From Sycobia sp. Sy_11 (taxonomy: Eukaryota; Arthropoda; Insecta; Hymenoptera; Epichrysomallidae), in the NCBI GenBank assembly GCA_018907035.1, contig JACCIC010000015.1, positions 5,417,501 through 5,481,500 on the forward strand: a DNA stretch of 64,000 nucleotides, in the 5' to 3' direction. The notes below the pieces were generated by a model, which saw nothing but the letters and a program-made list of their open reading frames with translations, was not told where the DNA came from and did not search any database. Numbering within the stretch: the first letter of the stretch is position 1; every line of letters starts with the position of its first letter. A program made the position numbers and the translations under genes. This document shows, piece after piece, positions 47,251 to 59,929 of this stretch.

Positions 47251-48950
47251 TTGACTAGTCCATGAACATCTTCCATTTGAATAATCTGCACGTAAAAATT
47301 TCCTAGCTCGGGCAAAAGTCTCTAAAATCAATGGACTGGGCATCAACAAATTCCCCGGGGCTAACAGCCCCCCCCCCCGTATAAACTTTTGAAAATAGCC
47401 TGGCGCAAAAATCATAAATAATTGCAAATTGATTTCCAATAAAGACTATACGTGCCGTCCCATCGAATAAATTGTCAAATCAATAAAGTCAACTGCCCCC
47501 CCCCCACGCCCCGGCCGCTCCATCTCCCGCGGCTCTGCCCGTCCACGCCCGCGCGCGACCCCTCCCCGAAAATACTTTATTCTCCGCATAGTTATCAAAG
47601 TCCGAAGATCAATATATATTGTTTCGAATAAAATGCCCGATCTATACGGCGAACGGGACGGAGGTGGCGCGGGGCGCTCGGTAAACGGCCCCGGCAGCTC
47701 TTTATGTAGCCCTCCTAACAAGTATTTTCGACAATGAAACGCGACATCGAGAGGGCGGTCCGGGCAGCGCGAGGGTAGTTCTCGAAAACGGTAACGCGCG
47801 CGTACTTTTTCATTGGTCGATGAAAAAAAAAAAAAAAAAAAAAAACAAAAAAATCGCGGAAGATCATCGAGCGCTAGTGTCGTTAAACGCAGCGAGGTAT
47901 CGGTGGGAAGGGGGCGGCGAGGGATGGATTCATCAATCCGCTACGCCATCCAGCGTCGAAACGGTTTTGTTTTTTTTTTCGTCGCTTTTATTTTTTTTTT
48001 TTTTTTTTTGCAATACCCGTCGTTCGAAATAGAAGCGAGCGATCAGTCGCGGCAGTTACGACGAGTCGTAAGTAAAGTGTATCAATTTTTTCCCGCCCGT
48101 TGACCGATGAACGCGGCGGGGGGGGGGCGGCAAAATTAATAACACCGCATTATCACCCCCCCTACAGCGGTGAGAATTCCCGGGCTCGCGGGAGGGGGGC
48201 TGCTGGCGAATTTGCGGCGTCGCCGGGATATTCGAGTCGCGCCTAAGGCTTCCGATTACCGGCAAGTTGGGGGGAAGGATCAACTTGCTTCCTCCTCTTC
48301 CCCCCACCCAAACCCACTCCCCCGAATCCTCGTTTCTGTTTTACTTAAAATAACAATGATAATTTTCAGCAGCGCGTCGCGCGGCAGGACAAGACCGCAA
48401 CGCTCCCATCCCCTCCCCTCCTCCCATACCTTACCTGGGCCAAATTGTACGGAGGGGAGCGGCGCGGACTGAAATGAAATTAAACTCCCCTCTCCCTCAT
48501 CGTGCAGCCGACGAGACTGTTCTTCTCCTCGAAGAATCGCTGATTAATTTTGATAATTCGCTTATTTATGTTTAGCATCCCGTTCTGCATGCGCGCGCGC
48601 GCGCGCTCGCCTCTACGCACGACCAATTAGAAGCGGCCCTGGAATGCCGGGAATGCGAAGTATTTTATTTCTCGAATAAGACCCTGGAATTAGGAAGGAG
48701 AATAATAACGAGAGGAATGCCCGCGTTATTTTCTCATTATACCGTTTTACGCCGCCTAATCTGTATTAAGAGGGGTTTTGTTTTGTTTTTCGTCTTTTCG
48801 ATTCGTTTTTGTTTTTGTTTTTTTTTTTTGGGAGCTCGACCACGTTGCCGCGTGCCACCTTCGTCTCGCCCGTAACTAAATTCATGCCGAACTATCGAAT
48901 AACGTATTGTTTGTCATTGTCGAATAGACGACTTCGGGAGTCACGATGGT
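47250..48950. other. CpG-rich island 14
   Basis: C-runs at 47370-47378 and 47497-47505, an A-run at 47823-47845 and a T-run at 47991-48009 (another inverted homopolymer pair), G-run 48118-48127, (GC)n 48592-48606. 48540-48780 is rich in ATTA words separated by short GC blocks, like deeply conserved insect non-coding elements. Overlapping frames on both strands are low-complexity. Confidence 0.5.
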
Positions 48951-50575
48951 AAGCGTACACGAGGATAATAGATTTTAAATTTCAATTCTCTGGTATTTAT
49001 TTAAGACTGAATTTCTAGCTTTACTTGAGGTGAAGACTGTTAATATTAATTTTTGTTTACTCGATATATTTGGCTACTTAAAATATTTATCAACACTCGA
49101 AGAATTTAATAATTCTTTTCTATTGCTGCGTATGTAATTCGAAAATGGTAAAAAATATATAAAATGGTAAAAAATTATACACTTGGCAAACAATCGATGC
49201 ATTGAAAACATAAAGTCGGGGCCGAGAGCGTAACTGAGCCTGAATATCCCAAGAGTCGCTTTGTTATAAGTACTCTAAAATTTGCATGACAATATATAGT
49301 TAAAAAAAACAGATAATTCGTATCTAAATATTTAAATATTGCTTATAAAGACTGGTAATAATATATCGAAAATTGTACTGGGTTCATAATTTGTTAAAAA
49401 ATTACACGCTCTATTCGTTTTCGAGTGAACTCCCTTCAAATAAAATTATAATGATTGCAATCTTCAAAATTCAATAGAGAAATTTTCTATAATTTTCTCT
49501 ATCTATAAATTTATCTATAAATTTCGGTTGTTGAAGATTTGTAACTTTCAATCATTAAAGGAAAACCTTTAGTACAGTTTGACATGAATCATCTGCTGAC
49601 AATTCGCCTCAAAACTAATTTATCCCTCTATTGTTTTCTAATAAAACAACATAGCCAATTTCCATGGGATTTTTTTCTAAATTATTTCTTCTGCGATGTT
49701 AATCTGAAATGAAAGTATTTGTCGAAAATGATTGTTTAACAAGGTTTTTCACTAACTTTAACTTTCGATAATACTTTTTCGAAAATCAAACAAAAGCGTA
49801 AAATGATCGATTTGGAGGCATTATTAAAGGATACTCCACGGTAAATTGTGCGCCTGATTCCATACCGCTAATATTATTTTTACCTGTTTGCTGAACGACG
49901 GGGAGAGGGGGAGCTTGAAAGCTAATCTCGACGAAAGTTAAATTTTCATATTGATTTCTTGGGAACCAATAGCGTGGAAAATTAATTATGCGATGAGTTC
50001 GATCGAGGATAGCGAACAGAAAATTATGTTCTTGCATTATTACGGAATAATACTGTATTTGTTTTCATAATTTTTTGATAAAATAATTATTTGGGAAGAG
50101 GGGGGGTTTCAACGCACAGTCAGCGACGAATTATTCCATATTTTTTTTCTTTAATTTTCAAAGACTACCGGTTTGATACACTTAAAATGTGTTGAAGTCA
50201 TCTGTTCTGGGACTTTTTCCTTAATTTTTGTGCCCATCAAATGATAAAAACGTAAAAAAAAGTTAAGGCTATTTTAAGGACATAGACATCACATCTTGTG
50301 GATACTATTTGGGATGATAAAGTAAGGAAATGATTGATAATGATGTAATACTGCAATTATTCATTAACTAATTAATACCAACATAATACTCGCGATATTC
50401 AAAGAAATCGAGTATAAATGCCATTTTAATCGGCTTGGGCTTAATGAACACGTGACTTGCGACTTTCAGATTAAAAAAAAAGAAAAACCCATTAAAACAA
50501 CCGATCGAAGACCGATTCCGTAGTAAAAGACAGTACTGATAGAGACCGATATGTCCGAGGATTCCATACACTCTC

Positions 50576-50580
<5 letters not shown>
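48950..50580. other. AT-rich non-coding spacer
   Basis: A short tandem duplication (TCTATAAATTT twice) lies near 49500-49528. Frames at 49786-50037 and 50368-50571 have no domain. Confidence 0.55.

Positions 50581-50584
<4 letters not shown>

Positions 50585-50629
<45 letters not shown>
50585..50629. repeat. (AT)n microsatellite
   Basis: About 22 AT units directly before island 15. Confidence 0.95.
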
Positions 50630-50636
<7 letters not shown>

Positions 50637-50639
50637 TGA

Positions 50640-51130
50640 ATATTTAGCAAGTTTCATCCCCCGCCCCCTCCGCCGTGTGGGGTGAATGCCACTGGCGAGT
50701 TCAACAACGACGGAGAGTTGAGAGCGGCGGGGGGGGGGCAGAGAGCAGGTGTCCAGGGGTGACCGCAACAGGCGAATTTCCGCATTCCTTGTTAGGCGTA
50801 CCGGGAGGCACCGCCTCGCCTCCCTTGAATCTTCCCTCTCCCCCTTCCCCCTCCCTCTCATCGCATGTGCGCATCACGTACGCGCGCACATTCGTGCACG
50901 GGGCGACGCGCGTTCTAGCAACCCATTAGATCAGCGGGTCGGATGGAATTATTATTCATGGGGGTGGTAAGGCGTCCCGCGACTGACGATTATCGTGGGT
51001 GAGGATCACGCGGGGAGGGGGGGGGGGTCGCGATTTTTTGTTCTCGTCGATCCGCTGGGCGGAATGCGTGTTATTGCGGGCCATCCGCTAAGTGTACCAC
51101 CAATGAATCTGTAGTTTAGGCTGGTGGCAA
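50640..51130. other. CpG-rich island 15
   Basis: CpG-dense with G-runs at 50728-50738 and 51017-51027 and C/T-rich 50822-50860. Frames overlap on both strands and are not credible. Likely regulatory. Confidence 0.5.
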
Positions 51131-53160
51131 GGACTGTGCGCAAAAAAGTGCCTCTACCTACCTACCTCTTCTATCCTACAGGTATCGTTAATTTTTTTTA
51201 ATCAGCATTTCAGTAGAATTTTCATCTACTGCCTGGCCTCGCCAATTTTCATCTAGTTCTCGATTATTTCTCGAATCATATCAATTTTTTAGCCGATGAT
51301 CAAAGCACTGTCAACGAACAATTCGACAGAAAGTCAATTTTATTTCCCAATTTATCCATATGTACAGGTCTAAAATTTAACTTTTACAGTTGATTCAAAG
51401 ATTTTTTAAAACTTGTAATCAGAGGCCATTTATGAATGATGTAAGGTATACCAGACTTACGTATAAGGCAATTTAAGAATAGCTGATCCAAAAAAAAATG
51501 CTTTAAATAATTTTTATTTTCACCTTCATTTTGATTGATTTTAATTTGTTCACGTCTAATTATTAGAAATTTTGACAATATAATGTAAATAACTGATTCA
51601 TTGCATATTAAATAAAAATATATAAACCTTTAATATACATGTTTCAATAAATTTACATGATGAGACGAACGATTTGGAATATGTAGGTTCAAGGTTCAAG
51701 AAAATGATAATCGATGATATTCATACTTGCGTTGACGATAGAATAAATTTAACTAGTGAATTTTGGTACAAGCACTCGTGATAAAATTTATGGAGGCTTA
51801 GATGCTCATATAGATAGAGGAATAATCTTTGGATATCAGATAAATTTTATCTAAATAAGTTTAATAAATTAAAGTATTTTTAATAAATGGTACAAAAATA
51901 ATTGATATTTTTATTGAAAAATGTAACAATATTTATTGAACATGCATGATTTACAAAGTTAATAAATATTACGTAAAAAATATTTTATAAAAAAAATGAT
52001 TACAAAATTTCTAGAAAAAGATGGCCACTAATTAATGAGAGAACCGTATCGAGTATCTTTTGTCATCTTAAAACATTATATCCTTAATATCTCCGTTTCG
52101 GTAAATTCAGTGCCTGTAATAGCATCGCATCCCTTTTAGCCGCACCATCAAATGCACCGATCAACCCATATTTCATAGAGTTTCGTCTTTCATAATAACG
52201 CTTCGCGCTCCCTTTATATATACAACGTATCATCCTCTATAAATACGTATCTCAAAAATTGTACGTGAAACCTCTTTAACGCCTGAATTAAATTGATAAA
52301 TAGCTGGATATTTATTGCAAAGTAATGTTTCAAAAAAGATACTATATCAACGACTTCTAATGGAATTTCCGAGGAAAAATAGTAACCAAAAACAAATTAA
52401 ATTACTTCGTGGCGAGGTAAATTTCGCGACACGTTATTTAATTTGACCCTTCTCAAGCCCGAGTCGGACAATTCTCGATGTTAATGAATATTATGCATAA
52501 TTCGATCACAGAAAGGAACGACGACAATATGAAGGATTGCCGCGCTTTGATAATAAATTTTAGGATCTGTAAAAAGCGTATGCAGTAAAAGACGCGTATG
52601 TTTTCAAGTTGTAACAGAGATATGGTACGGTGCCTGGCAAGTCATCGAAGCCAATCTATGGTATGTCCAGACTTTCGTTTCTAGCGAATTTTAAGTTTAT
52701 AATGAAACACAAGGCGGATATGCCGAAGACGATTTGCTAATGTGTTTAAGAAGCAAATGTGAATGTCGCATGTATGAATAAAAACGAATCAAAGACAGCG
52801 TAAATAACTGGTTCTCTGTCGCGAGTAGTGACGGTCCGTTTTGGTCAGACGTTACTTTATAAAGAATTTTGACTATATGAAATAAAACAATGTAGTTGAA
52901 AGACTTTTTCAAAGGCACTCTTTATTATATGAAATTAAGTTTACATTTTTAAACTGTTTGTTTCTTTAAATTATTTGACTATTGAAACTACTAATCTGCT
53001 TTAAATTTATTTAATTTCTGAAAATAATTATTTTAAGGTTTTGAAAATATAGCCATTCAGAACAACTGCTTATTCGGTGAGAACGTGAATGACGACTGAA
53101 AAAACGAATTCAACTGTATTTTGAAAATATATCGATTTGTTTTTTTTTTGTTTTCATAAA
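51130..53160. other. AT-rich spacer with mixed patches
   Basis: Simple AT-rich to about 52020, then mixed DNA from 52070 to 52860 with CpG words and a 12-base palindrome ATTATGCATAAT at 52490-52501 (octamer-like). The small frame at 52084-52233 is listed separately. Confidence 0.5.
52084..52233 (-). CDS. Possible 49-residue peptide with dibasic sites
   Basis: An ATG-started minus-strand frame in mixed DNA. It has four basic pairs (KR at residues 11-12, RR at 16-17, KR at 33-34, KRR at 46-48) bounding segments such as NSMKYGLIGAFDGAA and DAMLLQALNLP. This spacing recalls processed neuropeptide precursors, but there is no signal peptide in the frame, so it would have to be a downstream exon. 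An acceptor-like TATTTATAG lies directly upstream of the ATG. I do not recognise the peptide. Conserved non-coding DNA read by chance is an equally good explanation. Confidence 0.18.
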   Translation of the reverse strand: MIRCIYKGSAKRYYERRNSMKYGLIGAFDGAAKRDAMLLQALNLPKRRY

Positions 53161-53660
53161 TTTCCAGACTAAGAGGGTCGCGCGCAATATGATGCCTTTG
53201 CAAAAATGTCGTCGGACCCGCAAAACGGGTTGCAAATATAATTCATTTAAGTCATACGTGTCTACGGGACTGAAAATAATCCGCGCGGAATTCCCGTTTC
53301 AATTTTAATGCCATGAAAAGGAAGTCGCGATATAACGTAATCAAGCTATTAATAAAGAGCAAAGAAGTATTAGGAAGACGCTGGAAAAAGAGAACAGCTT
53401 TTGAATAAGCGGCGCCGGGGGACGGGGAAAAAGGGGGGGGGCGGCGTAATTAATAAAATTACACGTACGCTCGTCTTCGTTAACCAGCGTCGTTGAATTT
53501 TTCTTTTTTTTTTTTGTACTTGGCGAATAGTTCGCTAATTAACTTATAGTCGGTGTGTAATTGCCCGGTGGATGATTAAAGCTGTATTATAAATACCGTC
53601 GCGTGAATAAGGTGCGATGGATAAAAAGACAGGAGAAGGAAATAATCGCGTATTCGTTGA
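53160..53660. other. Moderately CpG-rich island 16
   Basis: ATTAATAAAATTA and CTAATTAACTTA words with short GC blocks and a G-run at 53426-53436. No frame of note. Homeodomain-site-like composition suggests a regulatory element. Confidence 0.4.
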
Positions 53661-54960
53661 TATTTTACCTTTTTAGAATCGATGAGGAGTTGTTCGTTTC
53701 CCTCCTTCCCATTTGATTTTTGAAGAGTTTTTTTAAGCTAAAAAAAATTGAAATAAATGAAAATAGTTTTATCAATGTGCAGAATTGTCGAAAGATAAGT
53801 TTGAAAGTCAAATATTTGTTTAAAACGAGTTGAGTCTAAACAGCGTTCGAATTCAAATAAATCAAATAAATCATTTTTCAATAGAATACTTCTTTTACTT
53901 ATTAATTTACTTGCAATAATAAAAGCTTATTTGATACTTGAAGTTGGTTGAAACAGACTCGTTATTTAAAAAAAAAAATTTACGGAACTAGTTTAATTTC
54001 TATTATTCGATTCCAACAGTTGGGTGCCTTCATAACCATTCGAAATTAACGTAAATGCTCATTTGTTATAGATACGTAAACACGTTTGTTACTCTCAATG
54101 CTAGCAATTTATTTAATAAAAACTTTACAGAATCAATATTATCGACTCTAGTATACATTATTATTCTTGTTACGACCTATCTTTTAATTTGCTTCACAAA
54201 TTGTATAATTACATAGAACAATAAAATTAAAATATCTTATTTTACTTCAGTAGACCATATTTCGAGCAAATCAGGAATTTTATGATCTTTTGCAAATTGT
54301 TTTGAACACGTGAATCTGAATCTTATGGCTTCCTTGTAATGACAAGAAAATTTCTATTGAAATTAGAATATTTCATTTATGTACTAAAATTCTTTAAGTT
54401 TTCACAGAAAAATAATATTAAATTATGTAGATGTCCAATTTAGTCTTAATTTAGTTCTAATTCAGTAGTGCATGTGCATTTGCGCATACATTTTTAAAAT
54501 CATTAAAAATATCCAACACATTATTACTCGTTCAAAAGAATAGAAGTCAAAATTATCAATACGAGAGCTTCGGTAATTCTTGCAATTATTTTTTTACAAA
54601 ATTAGATATTTAAAAAAATCAAATTCAATGCTCGTCAATTGCGTAATTATTTGTTTTTAGGAAACAGATGAATTTTGGTATTTACGAATTACAATGAAAC
54701 TTCAATTAATCCACACGAGTAATATTCTTGAGATCCCACCACGTTCGAAGTGAGTTTTAATGTACCGAAATCAATTTGAAAACTTATATACACCGAGAGT
54801 AACCGATGAAATCGATGTATCCATAATTGGTCGGAATTATTAATATCCAAAGGGGAGATCTACTTATAACAGCTCTATCGAGAGCATCTGCATTATGTAA
54901 CTCTATAAAATGGCGGGGTTGGGAGGGATGGGACAGATAATGACAATAATAAAAATACCC
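53660..54960. other. AT-rich non-coding spacer
   Basis: No gene, repeat array or structure seen. Confidence 0.6.
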
Positions 54961-55110
54961 ACACGAGCACAATAACAAATGAAATTCCGTTGCGGTTGGC
55001 ACGCGCGCTCGCGTACGTCTCCTTTGTACTTCGCAGAGCATATGGTGCGTGGGACCGCGCCATATACGGACGAAAAAATTCCCTAAGAACAAGTGTGGAG
55101 GAAGTGTGTG

Positions 55111-55162
55111 TGAGAGAGTGAGAGAGACAGAGAGAGAGAAAGAGAGAGACAGAGAGAGAGAC

Positions 55163-55225
<63 letters not shown>
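55111..55225. repeat. (GA)n with CAGA interruptions
   Basis: About 115 bases of purine-rich repeat, ending in about 28 uninterrupted GA units. Confidence 0.95.
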
Positions 55226-55228
<3 letters not shown>

Positions 55229-55535
55229 GGGGAGAAATCCGCAAAAAAAAAGGAGCGTTGGAAAAGTAATTTTCTTGGCATTTCTCTATGCGCGAAAGGG
55301 GAAAAATCATTAGTTAAAGCGTCAAAGGCAGAGGCAAGCTCGGTTGCTTGCTCGCCCGCCCCCTCCTCCTCCTCCTCCACTCACTCCCTCTCTCCGTCAA
55401 CGGTCCGCGCTATCCGGTATCCCATCCTACCGAGCCCGCGAGGACGACGGAACTTTCCGCCGCGCTTATACATATCGGCATTTCAATTTCCCCCCATAAA
55501 TTATCCCGCGCGCCGGCACACGGTGGAAAAGTCGG

Positions 55536-55570
55536 GGGAGGAGGAGGAGGAGGAGGAGGAGGAGGAGGAG
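55536..55570. repeat. (GGA)n microsatellite
   Basis: About 11 GGA units; triplex-prone purine tract. Confidence 0.9.
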
Positions 55571-55875
55571 TGAGGGTTCGGGTGGGGTGAGGGGGGGGGG
55601 CTTGTGCGCGAAAAGGTGCGCGGAGTCCATTCTCCCTCTCCCATCCCCCTGCTCCCACCCCCTCATCACCAATCCGCCAGCTGACATCTGCGTCTTGATC
55701 AACTCCTCGGTTAGATTATCCCATTATTCAAGCGAGGCTCCGCCGACGCGAACGGTGAACTTTCGGCCGGGGACCATCTCCCCCCGCCCCCGACCACTTT
55801 CCATCCTCGGTAAACGTGCGGTTAACGTCTCGATGCACGCCGTCGCCTGTTTGCCGAGTCTACTTGGACGCACCG

Positions 55876-55878
<3 letters not shown>

Positions 55879-55909
<31 letters not shown>
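55879..55909. repeat. (GA)n microsatellite
   Basis: About 15 GA units at the end of island 17. Confidence 0.9.
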
Positions 55910-55915
<6 letters not shown>

Positions 55916-56009
55916 AGGAGAGTGGTAGAGAGAGATAGAGAATGAGGGAATTCTTTATTAGCCTGTGTGGATTGTTTGCGAAATTGGTCAATTAAAAAAG
56001 AAATGTAGG

Positions 56010-56024
56010 ATTTCTTATACGGCT
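56010..56024 (+). promoter_or_regulatory. Shared island motif, copy 3
   Basis: ATTTCTTATACGGCT, identical to 14528-14542. It lies about 100 bases past the GA-rich edge of island 17. Confidence 0.3.
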
Positions 56025-58140
56025 GTAATGGATCTGATTCAAAAGAATTTTTGAATTTTGAATTCAAACAATCGCACGAAAATTTAGCTAAACTGGAGCT
56101 CCGTTCGATTGGTAGAAAATTGACAAACCTGTGTGTACAAAAATAGCGATCCTATTTTGAAGATCGCTCCACTTTCAACGGTCAAGCAACGGTGTAGCAT
56201 ACAATACTTATTGAATATTTAGTTGAATTAAGAAATTACAGATGCAATTTCTTTTGCCACACAGAGAGATTCTTAAAGGAAAGGCCCACTAGTCGGATTT
56301 GAAAATGGTACATTTATCGTTTATTTATTTATTTTTTTTGTTTCTCTTACAAAGTACAAAGCACGTAAAATTTAATCGTAAAATGTTACAAATATTTTAT
56401 TCGTACATAATTGATTTTTCGAACTGTACTTCAAGTACGTGCAGTTGTCAGCCCATATTATTTAGAATTAATCATGAAAACGATGGAAAATTTTCTTGGA
56501 TCTTACGAAAACTTTCTAAATCTTTAATGTCAGTGTAAAAATTTTATCGTATTGCTTGTTTAATCCTAAGCATTATACATTCTTACTAATTTACTCAGTA
56601 TTTGTGATAAAAAAAAATTCGCAAAATTTTACGTTCAAAAAATATATTATTAACTGCCATTATTAATTTAGCATTTTATAAGAAAAAATTTTCTGTACTG
56701 TAACCTTGAAGAATAAACAATATAAGCGAATATAAGCGAATCTGTCGTTGCTCTTTTCTCTGTCATTCTCTTAATAAATCGGTATAGGTGCAATCTATAC
56801 ATATAGATAAAAAATAAAATTTTAGATTGTACGAGAATTGTCGCAGTGACAAAACTTAATACAACCGATAAACCTCAAATAACGAATATTAAGGTCCCTC
56901 TGCGCTGAACAAGAACAAAAAAGAAAAAAACAGATACATAACATTCATAATTAAAAGGCATGACATATTGAATTGCAAACAAATAAATTAAGAATTGACA
57001 GTTAGCAAGCCCATAGCTCATAAATTCAATTGATAAACAATTTACGATCATAAATATGGCAAAGCAAATACATTTGCACGGAATATTGTATAAGAAGTAA
57101 ATTAGAAACTCGTGCGCATGAATCTCAGCTATCAATTATAAATTATAAAATACATTTATAAATACGTTGCCTGAAATCTGCGGAGCTGTCTATTTTATTA
57201 TCCTGATTATTATTATCCTTGTTTTTTCGCTATTGATAGACAGCGTTTTGAACACAACTCGTTCATTTATATTTGCTTTGTGGTCACGAACAGTGATTTA
57301 CCAAAGTTAAATACATGATAATTATATTCACTATGAATATATAATGCTGAATTTCCGACACTCTGGATGCTAGCGATTTTTTACAAAATCTTTTTCCTTT
57401 TTTACACAGAGTAGTACGATGGATAATTAAAAATTATATGAGAATGTGAAGAATTATATTGTAAGTGTAAGAGAAATTATACTTTAAATAACAGTGGAAA
57501 TATTTAACACGTGAAAGTGCAAGATTCTATTTTTTAGCACAAGACTATTTGTAAAATTTATGTTCGGCCCCCGATTCTAGAGAGAGAGAGAGAGAGTGCT
57601 TCGTGAATTATTTTAAATATTTTAGTATAACTTTCCGAAATCGATGTATTAAAAAAAGAACTTTTGTTACTTTTGGTATTTTTAAATCTAATGTTTGAAT
57701 TTTAATAAACTTTTTAATATGCGAATATTACGTAATTAGATTATAGCTCTTGTAATTGGCCATATAATTTGTAAAAAGGAACGCATGACACTTTTGCATA
57801 AATAATGATTTCATATTTTTAAAAATTGCAATCGTTACGAAACAATAATGAAATCAATGGGCTATTGTGAAAGAAATTTTCCAATATTTAAGCTCTGTTA
57901 ATCCCAGCATAAAAATTTTAGTTCAGAGTTTGAAAGAGATTTTTTGAAATTCTATGAAACGAAAAGTTTCATTTAAATCCATTATTTTTTAATAATAGTC
58001 GAACTAAAAAATTCAGTGTCCTCTGTAATTTCAAATTTTTAACATTCAGTATTGTATTAATGTGTTTATGAACAAAAATACATTTTTGAAAATGTTCGGG
58101 ATTAATATCATTATCGTTATTTTGAAAAAATAGTGAAAAA
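56025..58140. other. AT-rich non-coding spacer
   Basis: Short frames (56299-56538, 56875-57135 minus) without domains; small GA tract at 57581-57597. The minus frame at 57969-58253 has codon-like sequence in its first third, but another frame over the same bases looks equally good, so it is not called. Confidence 0.5.
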
Positions 58141-58301
58141 AAACCTTGATTCAAATGCTCATTCGCCAGAATCTTCCTACCGGATTTCAGCTGGAATTTC
58201 GTCAAGCTCTTGGAGCTGTGCCGCATTAGTTCTCCGTCGTTTCCAGTAAACAAAAAGCTTTTATTTACACCACGCCACGTTATTCTCTATTGCGGAAGAC
58301 T

Positions 58302-58302
<1 letters not shown>

Positions 58303-58340
<38 letters not shown>
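58303..58340. repeat. (GA)n microsatellite
   Basis: About 19 GA units followed by AAAGAGAG variants. Confidence 0.95.
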
Positions 58341-58349
<9 letters not shown>

Positions 58350-58959
58350 GAGAGAAAGGTAGCGAAAAGCGATAAACAGAGAATGAGAGAAAGAGGGACA
58401 AAGATCTCTTGCTCTCTTTTCGGCTGAGCTTTTGTCACGGTAAGATCGGAAGTTTTCTAATATGCACAGAATACCTTTGAATGTTTGAAATTCAAGGGGA
58501 ATCGAAGAAAGGAAGAGCCGGAGAGACAGAGAGAAAGAGAAAGAGAGAGAGATAAAGGGGAGGGTAAATTCTCGCGGGGAGGAGAAAACTGGAAAGTCGT
58601 TAGAACTTTCGGGAACTCGATCTTGCGAAAACCCGACAGACGAAAACTGCCGCGGCTATGTCGTCTCGTCCTCCCCACCCCGGCGAGCGCGTTATTTTTC
58701 GCATGAAAATATGATCCTCCGCGGCTCTCCCTCACACGCACAGACACACAAACACTGTCTTTCATACATATACACGCACGCACGCGCACCCGCGTACTCA
58801 CACACACGAACCAAGTTCTTTGGCTCTGCATCTCTCTCTCTCCTCTCTTCATCTTCATTGTTTTGCGAGGGAGGCTTTCATGTCGGCGAGATATGCGTTT
58901 TTATTGCTCGTAAAGTCAATTCAACAAGTTTTCGATTCCCGAACTCGGGCTGCGGCACG

Positions 58960-58986
58960 GTCGTCGTCGTCGTCGCCGTCGTCGTC
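58960..58986. repeat. (GTC)n microsatellite
   Basis: Nine GTC units with one GCC interruption. Confidence 0.9.
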
Positions 58987-59059
58987 TCTGACAGCGACGC
59001 ACGAGTAAAGCCCTATACGTGAGCGCGGCTAACGCGTTACCGCGCGTTATGTAGGCGAG

Positions 59060-59640
59060 CAACTAACTTTAATAAATTTTGGTTTTCCCCCCCCCCCCGA
59101 AAAATAATACTAAGAAGTTGAATTTTTTCCTTTTGCCTGGTTCAGTTTTTTCGTTTTTGATTATTAAAGACCAAGGCGGATACGGAAATTGCTAAAGTTT
59201 ATCATAATTGAATTTTGCGATAAGGTTCGGTAAGATATTCAAATGTAAATGCTTGACTTATTTATGGGAAATGATTTTTTAAGAGTAGTAGAGTGTAAAT
59301 CGCTGCTTTTAACGAACGAATCCATTATTATTCTGCAGTAGTTCTTTGTTATCTAATTATTTGTTTTGACATAAATATAAATTTTCTTAAATTATATGTA
59401 ACATATAAATACCTTTTACATAAACAGTTCTTGGCTCAAGCGGTGAAGATTCTGTGATAGAAATCGACCTCGGACAGTTAATAATAGAATAAAAATAAAA
59501 TCTACGGCAACATGTGTAACCTTGCTAATTTGAACCAAGTCTTAATATTATTACAAAAAATTCTTATGAAAAATTTTAAGTAATAAAAATTAAATGTTAT
59601 ACAGCCTATCGCAGTTTTTTGATTCTATATCCAGACACTA
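59060..59640. other. AT-rich non-coding spacer
   Basis: C-run of about 10 at 59090-59098, otherwise AT-rich sequence with no element seen. Confidence 0.55.
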
Positions 59641-59896
59641 CATTATGAAATGAGAGCCTGAAGAAATAACCTGGTAGAAAGTCTTGGTGATATGACATCT
59701 CATCTGTTCTAGGCTTGTACATAGAATTTAAATCCTACAAATTGGCTTATAATGCAATTATACATCTTAAATAATTTAGACCATATATCATGGCTTGTGC
59801 ATTCAATGCCAGGCATTCTTCGCAATCTAAGTTTGATATACTCAGTCTGGATGAAGTAACCTGATAATCATAGATCGGTCACATTAGCTATATAGA

Positions 59897-59929
<33 letters not shown>

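Larger units (their letters stand above)
54960..55930. other. CpG-rich island 17, purine/pyrimidine blocks
   Basis: A long GA/CAGA tract (55111-55225), C/T-rich 55350-55400, a (GGA)n tract (55536-55570), C/T-rich 55625-55675 and (GA)n (55879-55909). Frames up to 198 codons on both strands are Ser/Leu, Arg/Glu or Glu/Gly/Pro repeats of these tracts. Confidence 0.55.
58140..59060. other. CpG-rich island 18
   Basis: GA tracts at 58303-58340 and 58515-58552, a CA-rich stretch at 58735-58806, CT at 58831-58850, and a GTC trinucleotide repeat at 58960-58986. Frames on both strands are repeat-driven. Confidence 0.5.

Noticed and set aside
51160..51190. CTACAGGTATC matching the end of miR-993
   Set aside because: The seed region does not match and no hairpin can be formed.
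54784..55380. 198-codon minus frame
   Set aside because: Its centre is (Ser-Leu)n read from the GA microsatellite; the flanks have no domain.
57969..58253. 94-codon minus frame with a codon-like N-terminal third
   Set aside because: Another frame over the same bases is equally plausible, and the rest is AT-rich; no splice sites of quality.
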